From NCBI RefSeq assembly GCF_020520285.1, contig NZ_CP084742.1:2852001-2916000 (forward strand): a stretch of 64,000 nucleotides of DNA, in the 5' to 3' direction. Within the stretch, counting starts at the first letter, position 1. Every line of letters starts with the position of its first letter. The notes below the pieces were generated by a model. That model was not told where the DNA came from and searched no databases. It was given only the letters and a program-made list of their open reading frames with translations. Positions 52,848-61,239 of the stretch are shown one piece after another. Made by a program: the position numbers and the translations under genes. Source of the DNA: Pseudomonas sp. L5B5 (lineage in GTDB: Bacteria > Pseudomonadota > Gammaproteobacteria > Pseudomonadales > Pseudomonadaceae).

Positions 52848-53149
52848 CAGATGTGCAGGTCGAGCCCTACCACTTCCATGTCCCAATCGACGAAACCGGC
52901 GGTGGTCAGGTAGCTGGCCAGGGCATTGGCCACGCTTCTTTTCATCGCACGCTGGAAGATCATGTCCTGGGGACGGGCGGGAAGATTGCTGGTGCGGGCG
53001 GCGGCGGACTGGGAACGGTCCTGGGGAGAAGGTTCGGGCTGGACATCGATGGCATCGGCATCATCCAGGGACTCGTCTACCTGCACCCGGCCTTTGCGAG
53101 GCTTGCGCTTGATGGGGTAGGAGTGCGATGAGATGCCGTCTATACGCAT
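52847..53149 (-). CDS. Conserved hypothetical protein, 100 residues
   Basis: A 100-residue basic-then-acidic protein (MRIDGISSHSYPIKRKPRKG, then DESLDDADAIDVQPEP). The N-terminal third is Lys/Arg-rich, the middle acidic, the C-terminus hydrophobic-helical (KRSVANALASYLTTAGFVDW). No signal peptide. It overlaps the DUF72 gene by one base, so coupled translation is likely. I do not recognise a function. Gene-like codon use and coupling support it as real. Confidence 0.75.
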   Translation of the reverse strand: MRIDGISSHSYPIKRKPRKGRVQVDESLDDADAIDVQPEPSPQDRSQSAAARTSNLPARPQDMIFQRAMKRSVANALASYLTTAGFVDWDMEVVGLDLHI

Positions 53150-53338
53150 GCTGAAAAGCCCGGGGTTGATGATGGCAATTTAGCGGCACTGCTTCGACTT
53201 AGCAAATGCCCGAGTGATAACTAGAACACAGAAAAGCCAAAAGGTTTGAATCCGGACGAGATCCTCGGCAAAAAACGGACGATTGGCGATGGTGGCCAGC
53301 GGTTATCCCTGCCGCAGACCACTGGGTGCCGGCATTGC

Positions 53339-54013
53339 TCAACGGGCCTTGGGGGTGGCGACCTTGTCCCGCAGGTAGACCGGCTGGGCATCATCGGCAA
53401 GGATCGCCTCGCCACGCTCCCAGGCAAAGCGGGCCAGGGTCAGCAGGTCCTCGGCATGAGGCAGCATGCCCGCGTCCTGGCCCTTGAGAGCGACCGCGAT
53501 GCGTTCGGCATAACCCCAGCCGGTACCGGCCCCGAACCAGTCGCCGCTGCTACCGTCGGGCAAGGCGGCAACTTCGGGAGGCAGGACCGCCTCATCGCCC
53601 ACCAGGCGCATTTCGCCAGCCACTTCCTGGTAGCAGCCCCAATAGACTTCGTCCATCCGGGCATCGATGGCCGCCGCGACCTGGGTCGCGCCGTGTTCGC
53701 GCAATGCGCGCTGGGCCAGCACCGCCAGGTTGGAAACCGGCACGACGGGGCGCTCCAGGGCAAAAGCCAGGCCCTGCACCACGCCAATGGCGATCCGCAC
53801 CCCGGTGAAGGCACCCGGACCACGACCGAAAGCAATGGCATCCACGGCCTGCAAAGTGGTGCCAGCATTGGCCAGCAGTTCCTTGATCATCGGCAACAGC
53901 TTCTGGGCATGCAGGCGTGGGATCACCTCGTAATGGCTCGTGATCTTGCCGTCATGCAGCAAGGCAACGGAGCAAGCTTCAGTCGCGGTGTCCAGGGCCA
54001 GCAAGGTGCTCAT
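53339..54013 (-). CDS. tsaB: tRNA threonylcarbamoyladenosine biosynthesis protein TsaB
   Basis: TsaB is the partner and activator of TsaD in t6A37 formation on ANN-decoding tRNAs. From the ATG at 54013 it has 224 residues (MSTLLALDTATEACSVALLH). The ASKHA-type fold shows HAQKLLPMIKELL and AFGRGPGAFTGVRIAIG. The t6A it makes is the substrate of TcdA encoded in this window. A TATAAT -10 lies about 33 bases upstream, inside the gap shared with the adk terminator. Confidence 0.96.
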   Translation of the reverse strand: MSTLLALDTATEACSVALLHDGKITSHYEVIPRLHAQKLLPMIKELLANAGTTLQAVDAIAFGRGPGAFTGVRIAIGVVQGLAFALERPVVPVSNLAVLAQRALREHGATQVAAAIDARMDEVYWGCYQEVAGEMRLVGDEAVLPPEVAALPDGSSGDWFGAGTGWGYAERIAVALKGQDAGMLPHAEDLLTLARFAWERGEAILADDAQPVYLRDKVATPKAR

Positions 54014-54045
54014 CGGGGGTTCCATAGGCATTGAAAAAGTGGCGC

Positions 54046-54051
54046 ATTATA
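54046..54051 (-). promoter_or_regulatory. Candidate -10 box (TATAAT) for tsaB
   Basis: A perfect TATAAT reads on the minus strand between the adk terminator hairpin and the tsaB start. No good -35 is visible at 17-base spacing, where the hairpin arm lies, so strength is uncertain. Confidence 0.5.
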
Positions 54052-54056
54052 AACAG

Positions 54057-54080
54057 CAACGGCCCGCAAGCGGGCCGTTG
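54057..54080 (-). terminator. Intrinsic terminator after adk
   Basis: CAACGGCCCG (54057-54066) and CGGGCCGTTG (54071-54080) form a 10-pair perfect stem, 22 bases past the adk stop. On the minus strand TGTTTATAATG follows, so the T-run is weak and merges with the TATAAT box. Confidence 0.75.
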
Positions 54081-54102
54081 AACGATCAAACGATCAGGTT
54101 AT

Positions 54103-54849
<747 letters not shown>

Positions 54850-54956
54850 TCAAGATACACAGCAGACACAGCGCACACAAGCAGTCGAAAGTCGGAGGAA
54901 CCCGGCCCTTTTGTGCCCTGTTGACGAGGTAGAACAAGTCGCAACCCCATAACAAA

Positions 54957-54983
54957 GTGTCGCCAGGCGGAGCCGGACGACAC
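54957..54983 (-). terminator. Probable terminator after ppc
   Basis: On the minus strand GTGTCGTCCGG folds with CCTGGCGACAC (one mismatch, one wobble), followed by TTTGTTAT, 57 bases past the ppc stop. The adk leader of about 200 bases then follows; no other gene is seen in 54751-55039. Confidence 0.6.
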
Positions 54984-55039
54984 CCCGGGTTTGTCCCGCC
55001 CGTGGCGGTGCCAATGCCGTCCGGCAACCACGCTCGACC

Positions 55040-57670
55040 TCAGCCGGTGTTGCGCAGACCAGCGGCGATACCCGCCACGGAGACCAGCAGCGCCTGTTCC
55101 ACGGGACTTCCTTGCGGCGCCTCCTGTTTGCGCGAGCGCGCCAGCAGTTCGGCCTGCAACAGGTGCAGCGGGTCGAGGTAGGTGTTGCGCAAACGGATGA
55201 ACTCCAGGGTCTCGGGACTGTGGGCCAGCAGTTGCGACTGCCCGGTCAGCCCCAGGACCACGGCGCAAGCCTGCGACAATAGGTCGCGTAAATGCGCACC
55301 CAACGGTAGCAGTTCCGCCTCCACCAGACGCTCGTCATAGGACCTGGCGATGTCCGCATCGGCCTTGGCCAGGACCATCTCCAACATGTCGATGCGGGTA
55401 CGGAAGAACGGCCATTGCTCACGCATCTGCGCCAGCAGTTCCCCCTCGCCCCGGGCCAGCGCCTTGCTCAGCGCCGCTTCCCATCCCAGCCAGGCCGGCA
55501 GCATCAGACGGGTCTGGGTCCAGCCGAAGATCCACGGAATCGCCCGCAGGCTTTCGATCCCCCCGGCCCGGCGCTTGGCCGGTCGGCTGCCCAGGGGCAG
55601 CCGACCCAGCTCCTGCTCCGGCGTGGACTGGCGGAAATACTCGACGAACTGCGGATTGTCCCGCACCACCGCGCGATAGGCCTGGACGCCGTCACTGGCC
55701 AGTTCGTCCATCAGGTGACGCCAGGCCGGCTCGGGTGGTGGCGGCGGCAGCAAGGTGGCTTCCAGCACCGCCGCCAGGTAGAGATTGAGGTTCTGTTCAG
55801 CGATGTCCGGCAGGCCAAACTTGAAGCGGATCATCTCGCCCTGCTCGGTGGTGCGGAAACGCCCTGCCACCGAACCCGGCGGCTGCGACAGGATGGCCGC
55901 GTGGGCCGGGCCGCCGCCACGCCCAACGGTGCCGCCGCGACCGTGGAACAGCAGCAGCTCGACCTGCTGTTCACGACAGATCTCCACCAGTCGCTCCTGG
56001 GCCCGGTACTGGGCCCAGGCCGCGGCAGTGGTGCCAGCGTCCTTGGCCGAGTCGGAGTAACCGATCATCACTTCCTGCGGCCCCTGCAGACGCGAGCGAT
56101 AACCTGGCAGGTGCAGCAGCTTCTCCATTGCCGGGCCGGCGTTGTCCAGGTCCGCCAGGGTTTCGAACAGCGGCACCACGCGCATCGGCCGCAACACCCC
56201 GGACTCCTTGAGCAACAGCTGCACGGCCAGTACATCGGAAGCGGCGCCAGCCATGGAGATCACATAGGACCCCAGGGACGCCGCCGGGGCCACGGCGATC
56301 TCGCGGCAAGTGGCGAGCACCTCGGCGGTATCGGCCGAAGGCTTGAAGTAGCCTGGCAGCAGCGGACGCCGGCTGCTCAGTTCGCGCATCAGGAAGGTGA
56401 TGCGATCCTCTTCGCTCCAGTCCTCGTAGCGCCCCAGTCCCAGGTAGTCGGTGATCTCGGTCATGGCTGCGGTATGCCGGGCGGAATCCTGGCGCACGTC
56501 CAGCCGCACCAGGAACAGGCCGAAGGTCACCGCCCGACGCAGGCAATCGAGCAACGGGCCATCGGCGATCACCCCCATGCCGCACTCATGCAGCGACTGG
56601 TAGCACAGTTGCAGCGGTTCCAGCAGCTCGCGGTTGTGCTGCAGCACCTCGGGGCCGGCAGTCACTGTCGCGCCAAGCGCGGCATGGGCCCAGTTGCGGG
56701 TAGCCCGCAGGCGTTCGCGCAGTTGCTTGAGCAGCGCCCGATAAGGCTCGGCGCTGTCCCCCGCCTTGGCCAGCAACGCGGCGCTGGCCTGTTGCATGGA
56801 CAGCTCCGCGGCCAGGTGGTCGACATCCCGCAGGTACAGGTCGGCCGCCATCCAGCGCGCCAGCAACAGCACTTCACGGGTGACCGCAGCCGTGACATTC
56901 GGGTTGCCATCACGGTCGCCGCCCATCCACGAAGCAAAACGGATCGGTGCGGCTTCCAGCGGCAGGTGCAGCCCGGTGGCCTCGAACAGGGCCTTGTCGG
57001 CCTTGCGCAGGTAGTTGGGGATGGCTTGCCACAGCGAATGCTCGATGACCGCGAATCCCCACTTGGCTTCGTCCACGGGGGTCGGCCGGGTACGGCGGAT
57101 TTCCTCGGTGTGCCACGCCTCGGCAATCAGGCGCTGCAAGCGCTCGCGGATCTGGGCACGTTCGGCGCTGGTCAGGTCGCGATGGTCCTGGGCCGCCAAT
57201 TGCCCGGCAATGGCGTCGTACTTCTGGATCAGGGTGCGGCGCGCCACTTCCGTGGGGTGCGCCGTCAGTACCAGCTCGATATCCAGGCGCCCCAACTGAC
57301 GAGCCAGGGCATCGGCCGAGTGCCCTTCGGCCAGCAGGCGGCCGAGCAGTTGCGGCAGTACCCGGGCCTCGAACGGAGCCGGCTGCGACTCCTCGCGACG
57401 GTGGATCAGTTGATACTGCTCGGCGATGTTGGCCAGATTGAGGAACTGGTTGAAGGCCCGTGCCACCGGCAGCAGTTCTTCCTCGCCCAGGGGATCGAGG
57501 CTGGCGCTCAGCTCGGCACCTGTCGTACTGCGGCGATCGGCCTTGGCCGCCTTGCGAATCTGCTCGATCTTGTCGAGGAACCCCTCCCCATACTGATCCC
57601 GGATGGTATTGCCCAACAGTTCACCCAGGAGGTGGACGTCTTCGCGCAAGCGCGCATCAATATCGGTCAT
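55040..57670 (-). CDS. ppc: Phosphoenolpyruvate carboxylase
   Basis: Ppc makes oxaloacetate from PEP and bicarbonate, replenishing the citric acid cycle. From ATG 57670 it has 876 residues ([19 protein letters not shown]); upstream frame is unrelated. The catalytic His138 is in [14 protein letters not shown], the lysine in [14 protein letters not shown], and the glycine loop in [14 protein letters not shown]. The C-terminus RNTG is the canonical ending that includes the allosteric region. Divergent from the gene at 57876. Confidence 0.98.
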   Translation of the reverse strand: MTDIDARLREDVHLLGELLGNTIRDQYGEGFLDKIEQIRKAAKADRRSTTGAELSASLDPLGEEELLPVARAFNQFLNLANIAEQYQLIHRREESQPAPFEARVLPQLLGRLLAEGHSADALARQLGRLDIELVLTAHPTEVARRTLIQKYDAIAGQLAAQDHRDLTSAERAQIRERLQRLIAEAWHTEEIRRTRPTPVDEAKWGFAVIEHSLWQAIPNYLRKADKALFEATGLHLPLEAAPIRFASWMGGDRDGNPNVTAAVTREVLLLARWMAADLYLRDVDHLAAELSMQQASAALLAKAGDSAEPYRALLKQLRERLRATRNWAHAALGATVTAGPEVLQHNRELLEPLQLCYQSLHECGMGVIADGPLLDCLRRAVTFGLFLVRLDVRQDSARHTAAMTEITDYLGLGRYEDWSEEDRITFLMRELSSRRPLLPGYFKPSADTAEVLATCREIAVAPAASLGSYVISMAGAASDVLAVQLLLKESGVLRPMRVVPLFETLADLDNAGPAMEKLLHLPGYRSRLQGPQEVMIGYSDSAKDAGTTAAAWAQYRAQERLVEICREQQVELLLFHGRGGTVGRGGGPAHAAILSQPPGSVAGRFRTTEQGEMIRFKFGLPDIAEQNLNLYLAAVLEATLLPPPPPEPAWRHLMDELASDGVQAYRAVVRDNPQFVEYFRQSTPEQELGRLPLGSRPAKRRAGGIESLRAIPWIFGWTQTRLMLPAWLGWEAALSKALARGEGELLAQMREQWPFFRTRIDMLEMVLAKADADIARSYDERLVEAELLPLGAHLRDLLSQACAVVLGLTGQSQLLAHSPETLEFIRLRNTYLDPLHLLQAELLARSRKQEAPQGSPVEQALLVSVAGIAAGLRNTG

Positions 57671-57875
57671 CGAGGTGTTCTCCAGCAGGCTAGAAGGCGG
57701 CACGGAAGGCTCAAGAGTGCCGCCTGCATGGACCCTTAGCAAGCACAGGCGGAACCGGGCACCCACCTTCGACAATAGGGCTAGTCTCAAGAATAGGCCG
57801 TACAAGGGCCACGCACCGGCACCGGCCGGTCACCCCACGCCAACCTGCCACGAACAGGTATCCATCGAGGTCAGC

Positions 57876-58220
57876 ATGAAAATCCGTGAACTCGCGCAAC
57901 ACTGGGAAGAGAACGCCAAAGGTCGCCTGACCAGAACCGGCTACCGGATCCATCTGGACATGGAGGCTGCCGCACGCCTGGCCGCCCTTTCCGAGATGTA
58001 CCCCAAGCGCCAGACCGAAGAACTTCTGGGCGAACTGATCGGCGCCGCCCTGGAAGAGCTCGAAGCGAGCTTCCCCTACATCCAGGGCCAGCACGTGGTG
58101 GCGGTCGATGAAGAAGGCGATCCGCTGTACGAAGATGTCGGTCCCACCCCTCGTTTCCTGGCCTTGTCACGCCAGCACCTGCACCTGATGTCGAGCCAGT
58201 CCGACAAGCCCAGGCACTGA
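57876..58220 (+). CDS. Conserved Pseudomonas protein, 114 residues (sometimes called pilin assembly protein)
   Basis: Start chosen at ATG 57876 (MKIRELAQHWEENAKGRLTR), as earlier in-frame codons belong to the ppc leader. The acidic, helical protein resembles a small conserved gene next to ppc in Pseudomonas; some annotations name it pilin assembly or type 1 pili tip component, but I see no pilin feature, no signal peptide and no membrane segment. A ribbon-helix-helix-like element (TGYRIHLDMEAAARLAALSE) might point to a DNA-binding or dimerising function; this is weak inference. Confidence 0.75.
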   Translation: MKIRELAQHWEENAKGRLTRTGYRIHLDMEAAARLAALSEMYPKRQTEELLGELIGAALEELEASFPYIQGQHVVAVDEEGDPLYEDVGPTPRFLALSRQHLHLMSSQSDKPRH

Positions 58221-58245
58221 ACCGCTCGCCCGCTCCTGCTCATCA

Positions 58246-58273
58246 TTCCCGGTTTCGCGAGAAGCCGGGAATA
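58246..58273 (+). terminator. Hairpin after the 57876 gene
   Basis: ATTCCCGGTTTC (58246-58257) and GAAGCCGGGAAT (58262-58273) form a 12-pair stem (one wobble) with a GCGA (GNRA) tetraloop, 26 bases past the stop codon. No T-run follows, so it may be a 3'-end protector rather than a strong terminator. Confidence 0.6.
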
Positions 58274-58354
58274 CCCCTGCGCACGGCAAAAGTTCCCGGT
58301 TTCAGGGGCTTTGCGCGATGTCCGATTTTTTTTGGCCAATCGCCATCTTTCGCT

Positions 58355-58382
58355 GAACTATTCAAAAACGCCTCGGGTCACA
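58355..58382 (+). promoter_or_regulatory. Candidate AlgU (sigma22) promoter before the DUF4398-lptF genes
   Basis: GAACTA (58355-58360), then 17 bases, then TCACA (58378-58382) resembles the AlgU/RpoE consensus GAACTT-N16/17-TCtgA. It lies 115-140 bases before the DUF4398 start. In P. aeruginosa lptF is a known AlgU-controlled gene, which supports the reading. It is a match by eye only. Confidence 0.55.
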
Positions 58383-58496
58383 CCCATTAGCCATCACTGG
58401 AACGGCCGTTTCAAATTTTGCCATCAGCGCTTGTCGTCACTCAGCGTCACGGCGCCTGGACCGGGGTGGATTTTGATGTTTCCCAGGAGTTACCCA

Positions 58497-58910
58497 ATGG
58501 AGTTGAAGACCATGAAGATCAGCACTGCCAAATCCTCGTTCACCTCTCTGCGCGGACTGAAACTGGCCGCGCTGGCCCTCGGTAGCAGCATGGTACTGGC
58601 CGGTTGTGCCGGGAACCCGCCCTCCGAGCAGTACGCGGTCACCCAATCTGCGGTCAATAGCGCAGTAACCGCGGGCGGCACCGAGTTCGCCGCAGTGGAA
58701 ATGAAGGCGGCGCAGGACAAGTTCAAGCAAGCCGAAATCGCCATGCACGACAAGAACTACGACGAGGCTCGTCGCCTGGCTGAACAGGCCGAGTGGGATG
58801 CCCGGGTTGCCGAGCGCAAGGCACAGGCCGCCAAGGCCGAGCAGGCGCTGAAGGACTCCCAGAAAGGCGTTCAGGAACTGCGTCAGGAAGGTATGCGCAG
58901 CGTGCAGTAA
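58497..58910 (+). CDS. DUF4398 lipoprotein
   Basis: A 137-residue lipoprotein with start at ATG 58497, preceded by AGGAG. The signal ends in a lipobox LAGC (SSMVLAGCAGNPP), Cys38. The mature region is a long helix, rich in Ala, Glu, Gln and Lys (AAQDKFKQAEIAMHDKNYDE, then EWDARVAERKAQAAKAEQAL), characteristic of DUF4398. It precedes lptF by 49 bases, and the N-terminal part of LptF also has this repeat type. It may bind peptidoglycan or stabilise the outer membrane; inferred only. Confidence 0.85.
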   Translation: MELKTMKISTAKSSFTSLRGLKLAALALGSSMVLAGCAGNPPSEQYAVTQSAVNSAVTAGGTEFAAVEMKAAQDKFKQAEIAMHDKNYDEARRLAEQAEWDARVAERKAQAAKAEQALKDSQKGVQELRQEGMRSVQ

Positions 58911-58959
58911 GCCGCCGCCGATTCCCACGTACTCGTAATCGATTGAAAGGACGAACACT

Positions 58960-59742
58960 ATGCGCAAACAACTGATGATCCCTGCCCTGCTGGCCATGAG
59001 CGTAGCCCTGGCGGCCTGCTCCACCCCGCCGAATGCCAACCTGGAAAATGCCCGGACCAACTTCTCGGGCCTGCAGTCCAACCCGCAGGCCAGCAAGCTC
59101 GCCGCCCTGGAAACCAAGGACGCCGCCGACTGGATGAACAAGGCCGACCAGGCCTACCTGGACAAGGAAAACGAGAAGAAGGTCGACCAGCTGGCCTACC
59201 TGACCAACCAGCGCGTTGAAGTGGCCAAGGAAACCATTGCCCTGCGCACCGCCGAGATCAAGCTCAAGGACGCTGGCGACCAGCGCGCCCGGGCCATCCT
59301 CGATGCCCGTGATGCACAGATCAAGCAGCTGCAGTCCAGCCTCAACGCCAAGCAGACCGACCGCGGCACCCTGGTGACCTTCGGTGACGTGCTGTTCGCC
59401 ACCAACAAGTCGGACCTGAAGTCCAGCGGCCTGGCCAACATCAACAAGCTGGCGCAATTCCTCCAGCAGAATCCGGACCGCAAGGTGATCGTCGAAGGCT
59501 ACACCGACAGCACCGGTCGCGACTCCTACAACCAGTCGCTGTCCGAGCGCCGTGCCGGCTCGGTACAGATGGCCCTGATCCGCATGGGTATCGACCCTGC
59601 GCGCATCGTTTCCCAGGGCTATGGCAAGGAATACCCGGTTGCCGACAACGGCAGCGTCTCCGGCCGCGCCATGAACCGTCGCGTGGAAGTGACCATTTCC
59701 AACGACAACCAGCCAGTGGCACCGCGCTCTTCGGTCCGCTGA
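58960..59742 (+). CDS. lptF: OmpA-family lipoprotein LptF
   Basis: A 260-residue lipoprotein with lipobox LAAC, Cys20 (MRKQLMIPALLAMSVALAAC). The middle (about 25-130) is a DUF4398-like Ala/Gln-rich helix. The C-terminal OmpA-like domain (LVTFGDVLFATNKSDLKSSG to NRRVEVTI) has the peptidoglycan-binding motif YTDSTGRDSYNQSLSERRA. P. aeruginosa LptF is an AlgU-dependent lipoprotein of this form in the same neighbourhood. A strong terminator follows. Confidence 0.88.
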   Translation: MRKQLMIPALLAMSVALAACSTPPNANLENARTNFSGLQSNPQASKLAALETKDAADWMNKADQAYLDKENEKKVDQLAYLTNQRVEVAKETIALRTAEIKLKDAGDQRARAILDARDAQIKQLQSSLNAKQTDRGTLVTFGDVLFATNKSDLKSSGLANINKLAQFLQQNPDRKVIVEGYTDSTGRDSYNQSLSERRAGSVQMALIRMGIDPARIVSQGYGKEYPVADNGSVSGRAMNRRVEVTISNDNQPVAPRSSVR

Positions 59743-59774
59743 TGCTGGCACCGGCCTTGACTGGCCGGTAAGAC

Positions 59775-59810
59775 AAAACGCCGCGGGCTTGAGGCCCGCG
59801 GCGTTTTTTT
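59775..59810 (+). terminator. Intrinsic terminator after lptF
   Basis: ACGCCGCGGGC (59778-59788) and GCCCGCGGCGT (59794-59804) form a perfect 11-pair stem followed by seven T in total. A further small hairpin, ACCGGCC (59750-59756) with GGCCGGT (59763-59769), lies just before it. Clear rho-independent terminator. Confidence 0.95.
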
Positions 59811-59848
59811 GTGCATCTGGAAAAGGCCGGCCAGCGCCCGCCGGACGC

Positions 59849-60175
59849 TCACTGCACCAGTTGTGGCGTTTCCTGGCCCAGGCAGCGCACCGCCTGCTTC
59901 TTGTTGTTGATCAGCACACCGGTCAGGCCTTTCTGATCGGTATCAAACAGCACCAGCACGCCATCGACGCATTGGGCCACCTGCGCCGCCGGCTGCAGGG
60001 ACACCTTGTAGTCTTCGCCGGGAATGGTCTTGAGCATGGTGAAGTCGTTGAGCAGCAACGCATCCTCCGGCTTGGCGAAATGCAGGTAGCCGTAGTACCA
60101 CAGGCAGGCCACGGTACCGATGATGCTGCAGATACCGGTGATGATCATTGGGAGGACGTTGCGTTCTTCACTCAT
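59849..60175 (-). CDS. Small membrane protein, 108 residues, unknown
   Basis: One N-terminal membrane segment (LPMIITGICSIIGTVACLWYYGY) with a soluble C-terminal part of about 80 residues. The ATG overlaps the end of the hydrolase gene by four bases (ATGA), so it is translated with it. I do not recognise a family. Conserved position near the lipoprotein hydrolase in Pseudomonas is likely from memory, not shown. Ends 38 bases beyond the lptF terminator on the opposite strand. Confidence 0.75.
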   Translation of the reverse strand: MSEERNVLPMIITGICSIIGTVACLWYYGYLHFAKPEDALLLNDFTMLKTIPGEDYKVSLQPAAQVAQCVDGVLVLFDTDQKGLTGVLINNKKQAVRCLGQETPQLVQ

Positions 60176-61101
60176 TGCGGACTCTCTGGAGGTTCAACTG
60201 CTGAATTCGGCGTCGCCGGGTAGTTGGGGATTTCCCCCAGGCGGCGCAACCCGTCGAAATGCTGCGGATCGTCGAGGTAGCGCAGCATCACGCTGCGCCA
60301 GGTCGGATCGGCAAAGGTTTGTACATGGTCACCGCGGGTCAGCTGCAGGACCCGGGGGGGGGGCGCAGCTTGATACAGACGGATGCCATTGGAAAGAGGC
60401 ACGAGTTGATCGTCGAGGCTGTGGTAGATCAGCTTGGGCACCCCGGTCAGGCGCGGCATGGAATGGATCGCGCTGTCGCCATCCGGCACCAGCCAGGACA
60501 GCGGCACCTGCAATGGCCACGTCAACCACGAGGTGCTGAGGGCATAACGCCCGACATCGCGATAACTGGCCGGTACACCGTCGAGGACGATGGCCTTGAA
60601 CTGGGCCTGGCGCTCGGGATGCTCCACCAGGTAGTGGATCGCCAGCGCGCCACCCAGGCTCTGGCCGAGCAGCACGCGCGGCTTGCCCTGCACCTCGGGG
60701 GCCTGGTCGAGCCATTTGAAGGCCGCATCGAGGTCCTGGTAGATCGCCGGCAGGGAGGGCTCACCTTCGGACACGCCAAAACCGCGATAGTCCAGCATCA
60801 GCACCTGGTAACCCTGCTCCGGCAACCACCAGCTGCCTCCCAGGTGCCACGCCAGGTTGCCGCCATTGCCATGCAAATGCAGCACCGTGCCCTTGACCGG
60901 CACTCCGGCCTTGGCCGGCAGCCACCAGGCACGGAGCTTCAGGCCATCGGCGGTGTTCAGGGTGATGTCACGGTATTCGAGCTTGGCCCGCTGCGGAGTG
61001 AATGGCAGGCCGGGCTCCGGGTAGAACAGCAATGAGCTGCAGCCCTGCAGCAGGCCCAGCAGCAGGGCGAGGGCCACGCAACCTCTGAGTGACCTGTTCA
61101 T
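60172..61101 (-). CDS. Lipoprotein alpha/beta hydrolase with C10 tract
   Basis: A 309-residue predicted lipoprotein: start at ATG 61101 (MNRSLRGCVALALLLGLLQGC), lipobox LQGC, Cys21. The alpha/beta hydrolase triad is visible: Ser148 in LLGQSLGG, Asp230/231 in YHSLDDQLVP, His259 in LTRGDHVQTF. Likely an esterase or serine hydrolase of the periplasm or outer membrane; the substrate is unknown. Ten consecutive C bases on the coding strand (60363 back to 60354) encode Pro247-Pro249 between Asp and His, a potential slippage site. Its end overlaps the next gene by four bases. Confidence 0.85.
   Translation of the reverse strand: MNRSLRGCVALALLLGLLQGCSSLLFYPEPGLPFTPQRAKLEYRDITLNTADGLKLRAWWLPAKAGVPVKGTVLHLHGNGGNLAWHLGGSWWLPEQGYQVLMLDYRGFGVSEGEPSLPAIYQDLDAAFKWLDQAPEVQGKPRVLLGQSLGGALAIHYLVEHPERQAQFKAIVLDGVPASYRDVGRYALSTSWLTWPLQVPLSWLVPDGDSAIHSMPRLTGVPKLIYHSLDDQLVPLSNGIRLYQAAPPPRVLQLTRGDHVQTFADPTWRSVMLRYLDDPQHFDGLRRLGEIPNYPATPNSAVEPPESPQ
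60354..60363. repeat. Homopolymer C10/G10 inside the hydrolase gene
   Basis: Ten G in a row on the plus strand (C10 in the coding sense). It is the longest homopolymer I noticed. A one-base gain or loss would shift the frame before the catalytic His259. Confidence 0.95.
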
Positions 61102-61239
61102 CCACAGCTCCCCGCCAGCGAGAAGCCGCACCCCGGATGCGATTGCCAGCGTCGCTGAAGCCCCTGCGGTATTTTTGGCAACCTGTGCGAGCAGCTGCAG
61201 GTGTCTGTGGATACGTCCATGTGCGCCCCCCGGCAGCAG

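Noticed and set aside
53150..53338. Possible small RNA in the 189-base gap beyond tsaB
   Set aside because: No promoter plus terminator pair is visible; nothing beyond ordinary AT-richer intergenic sequence.
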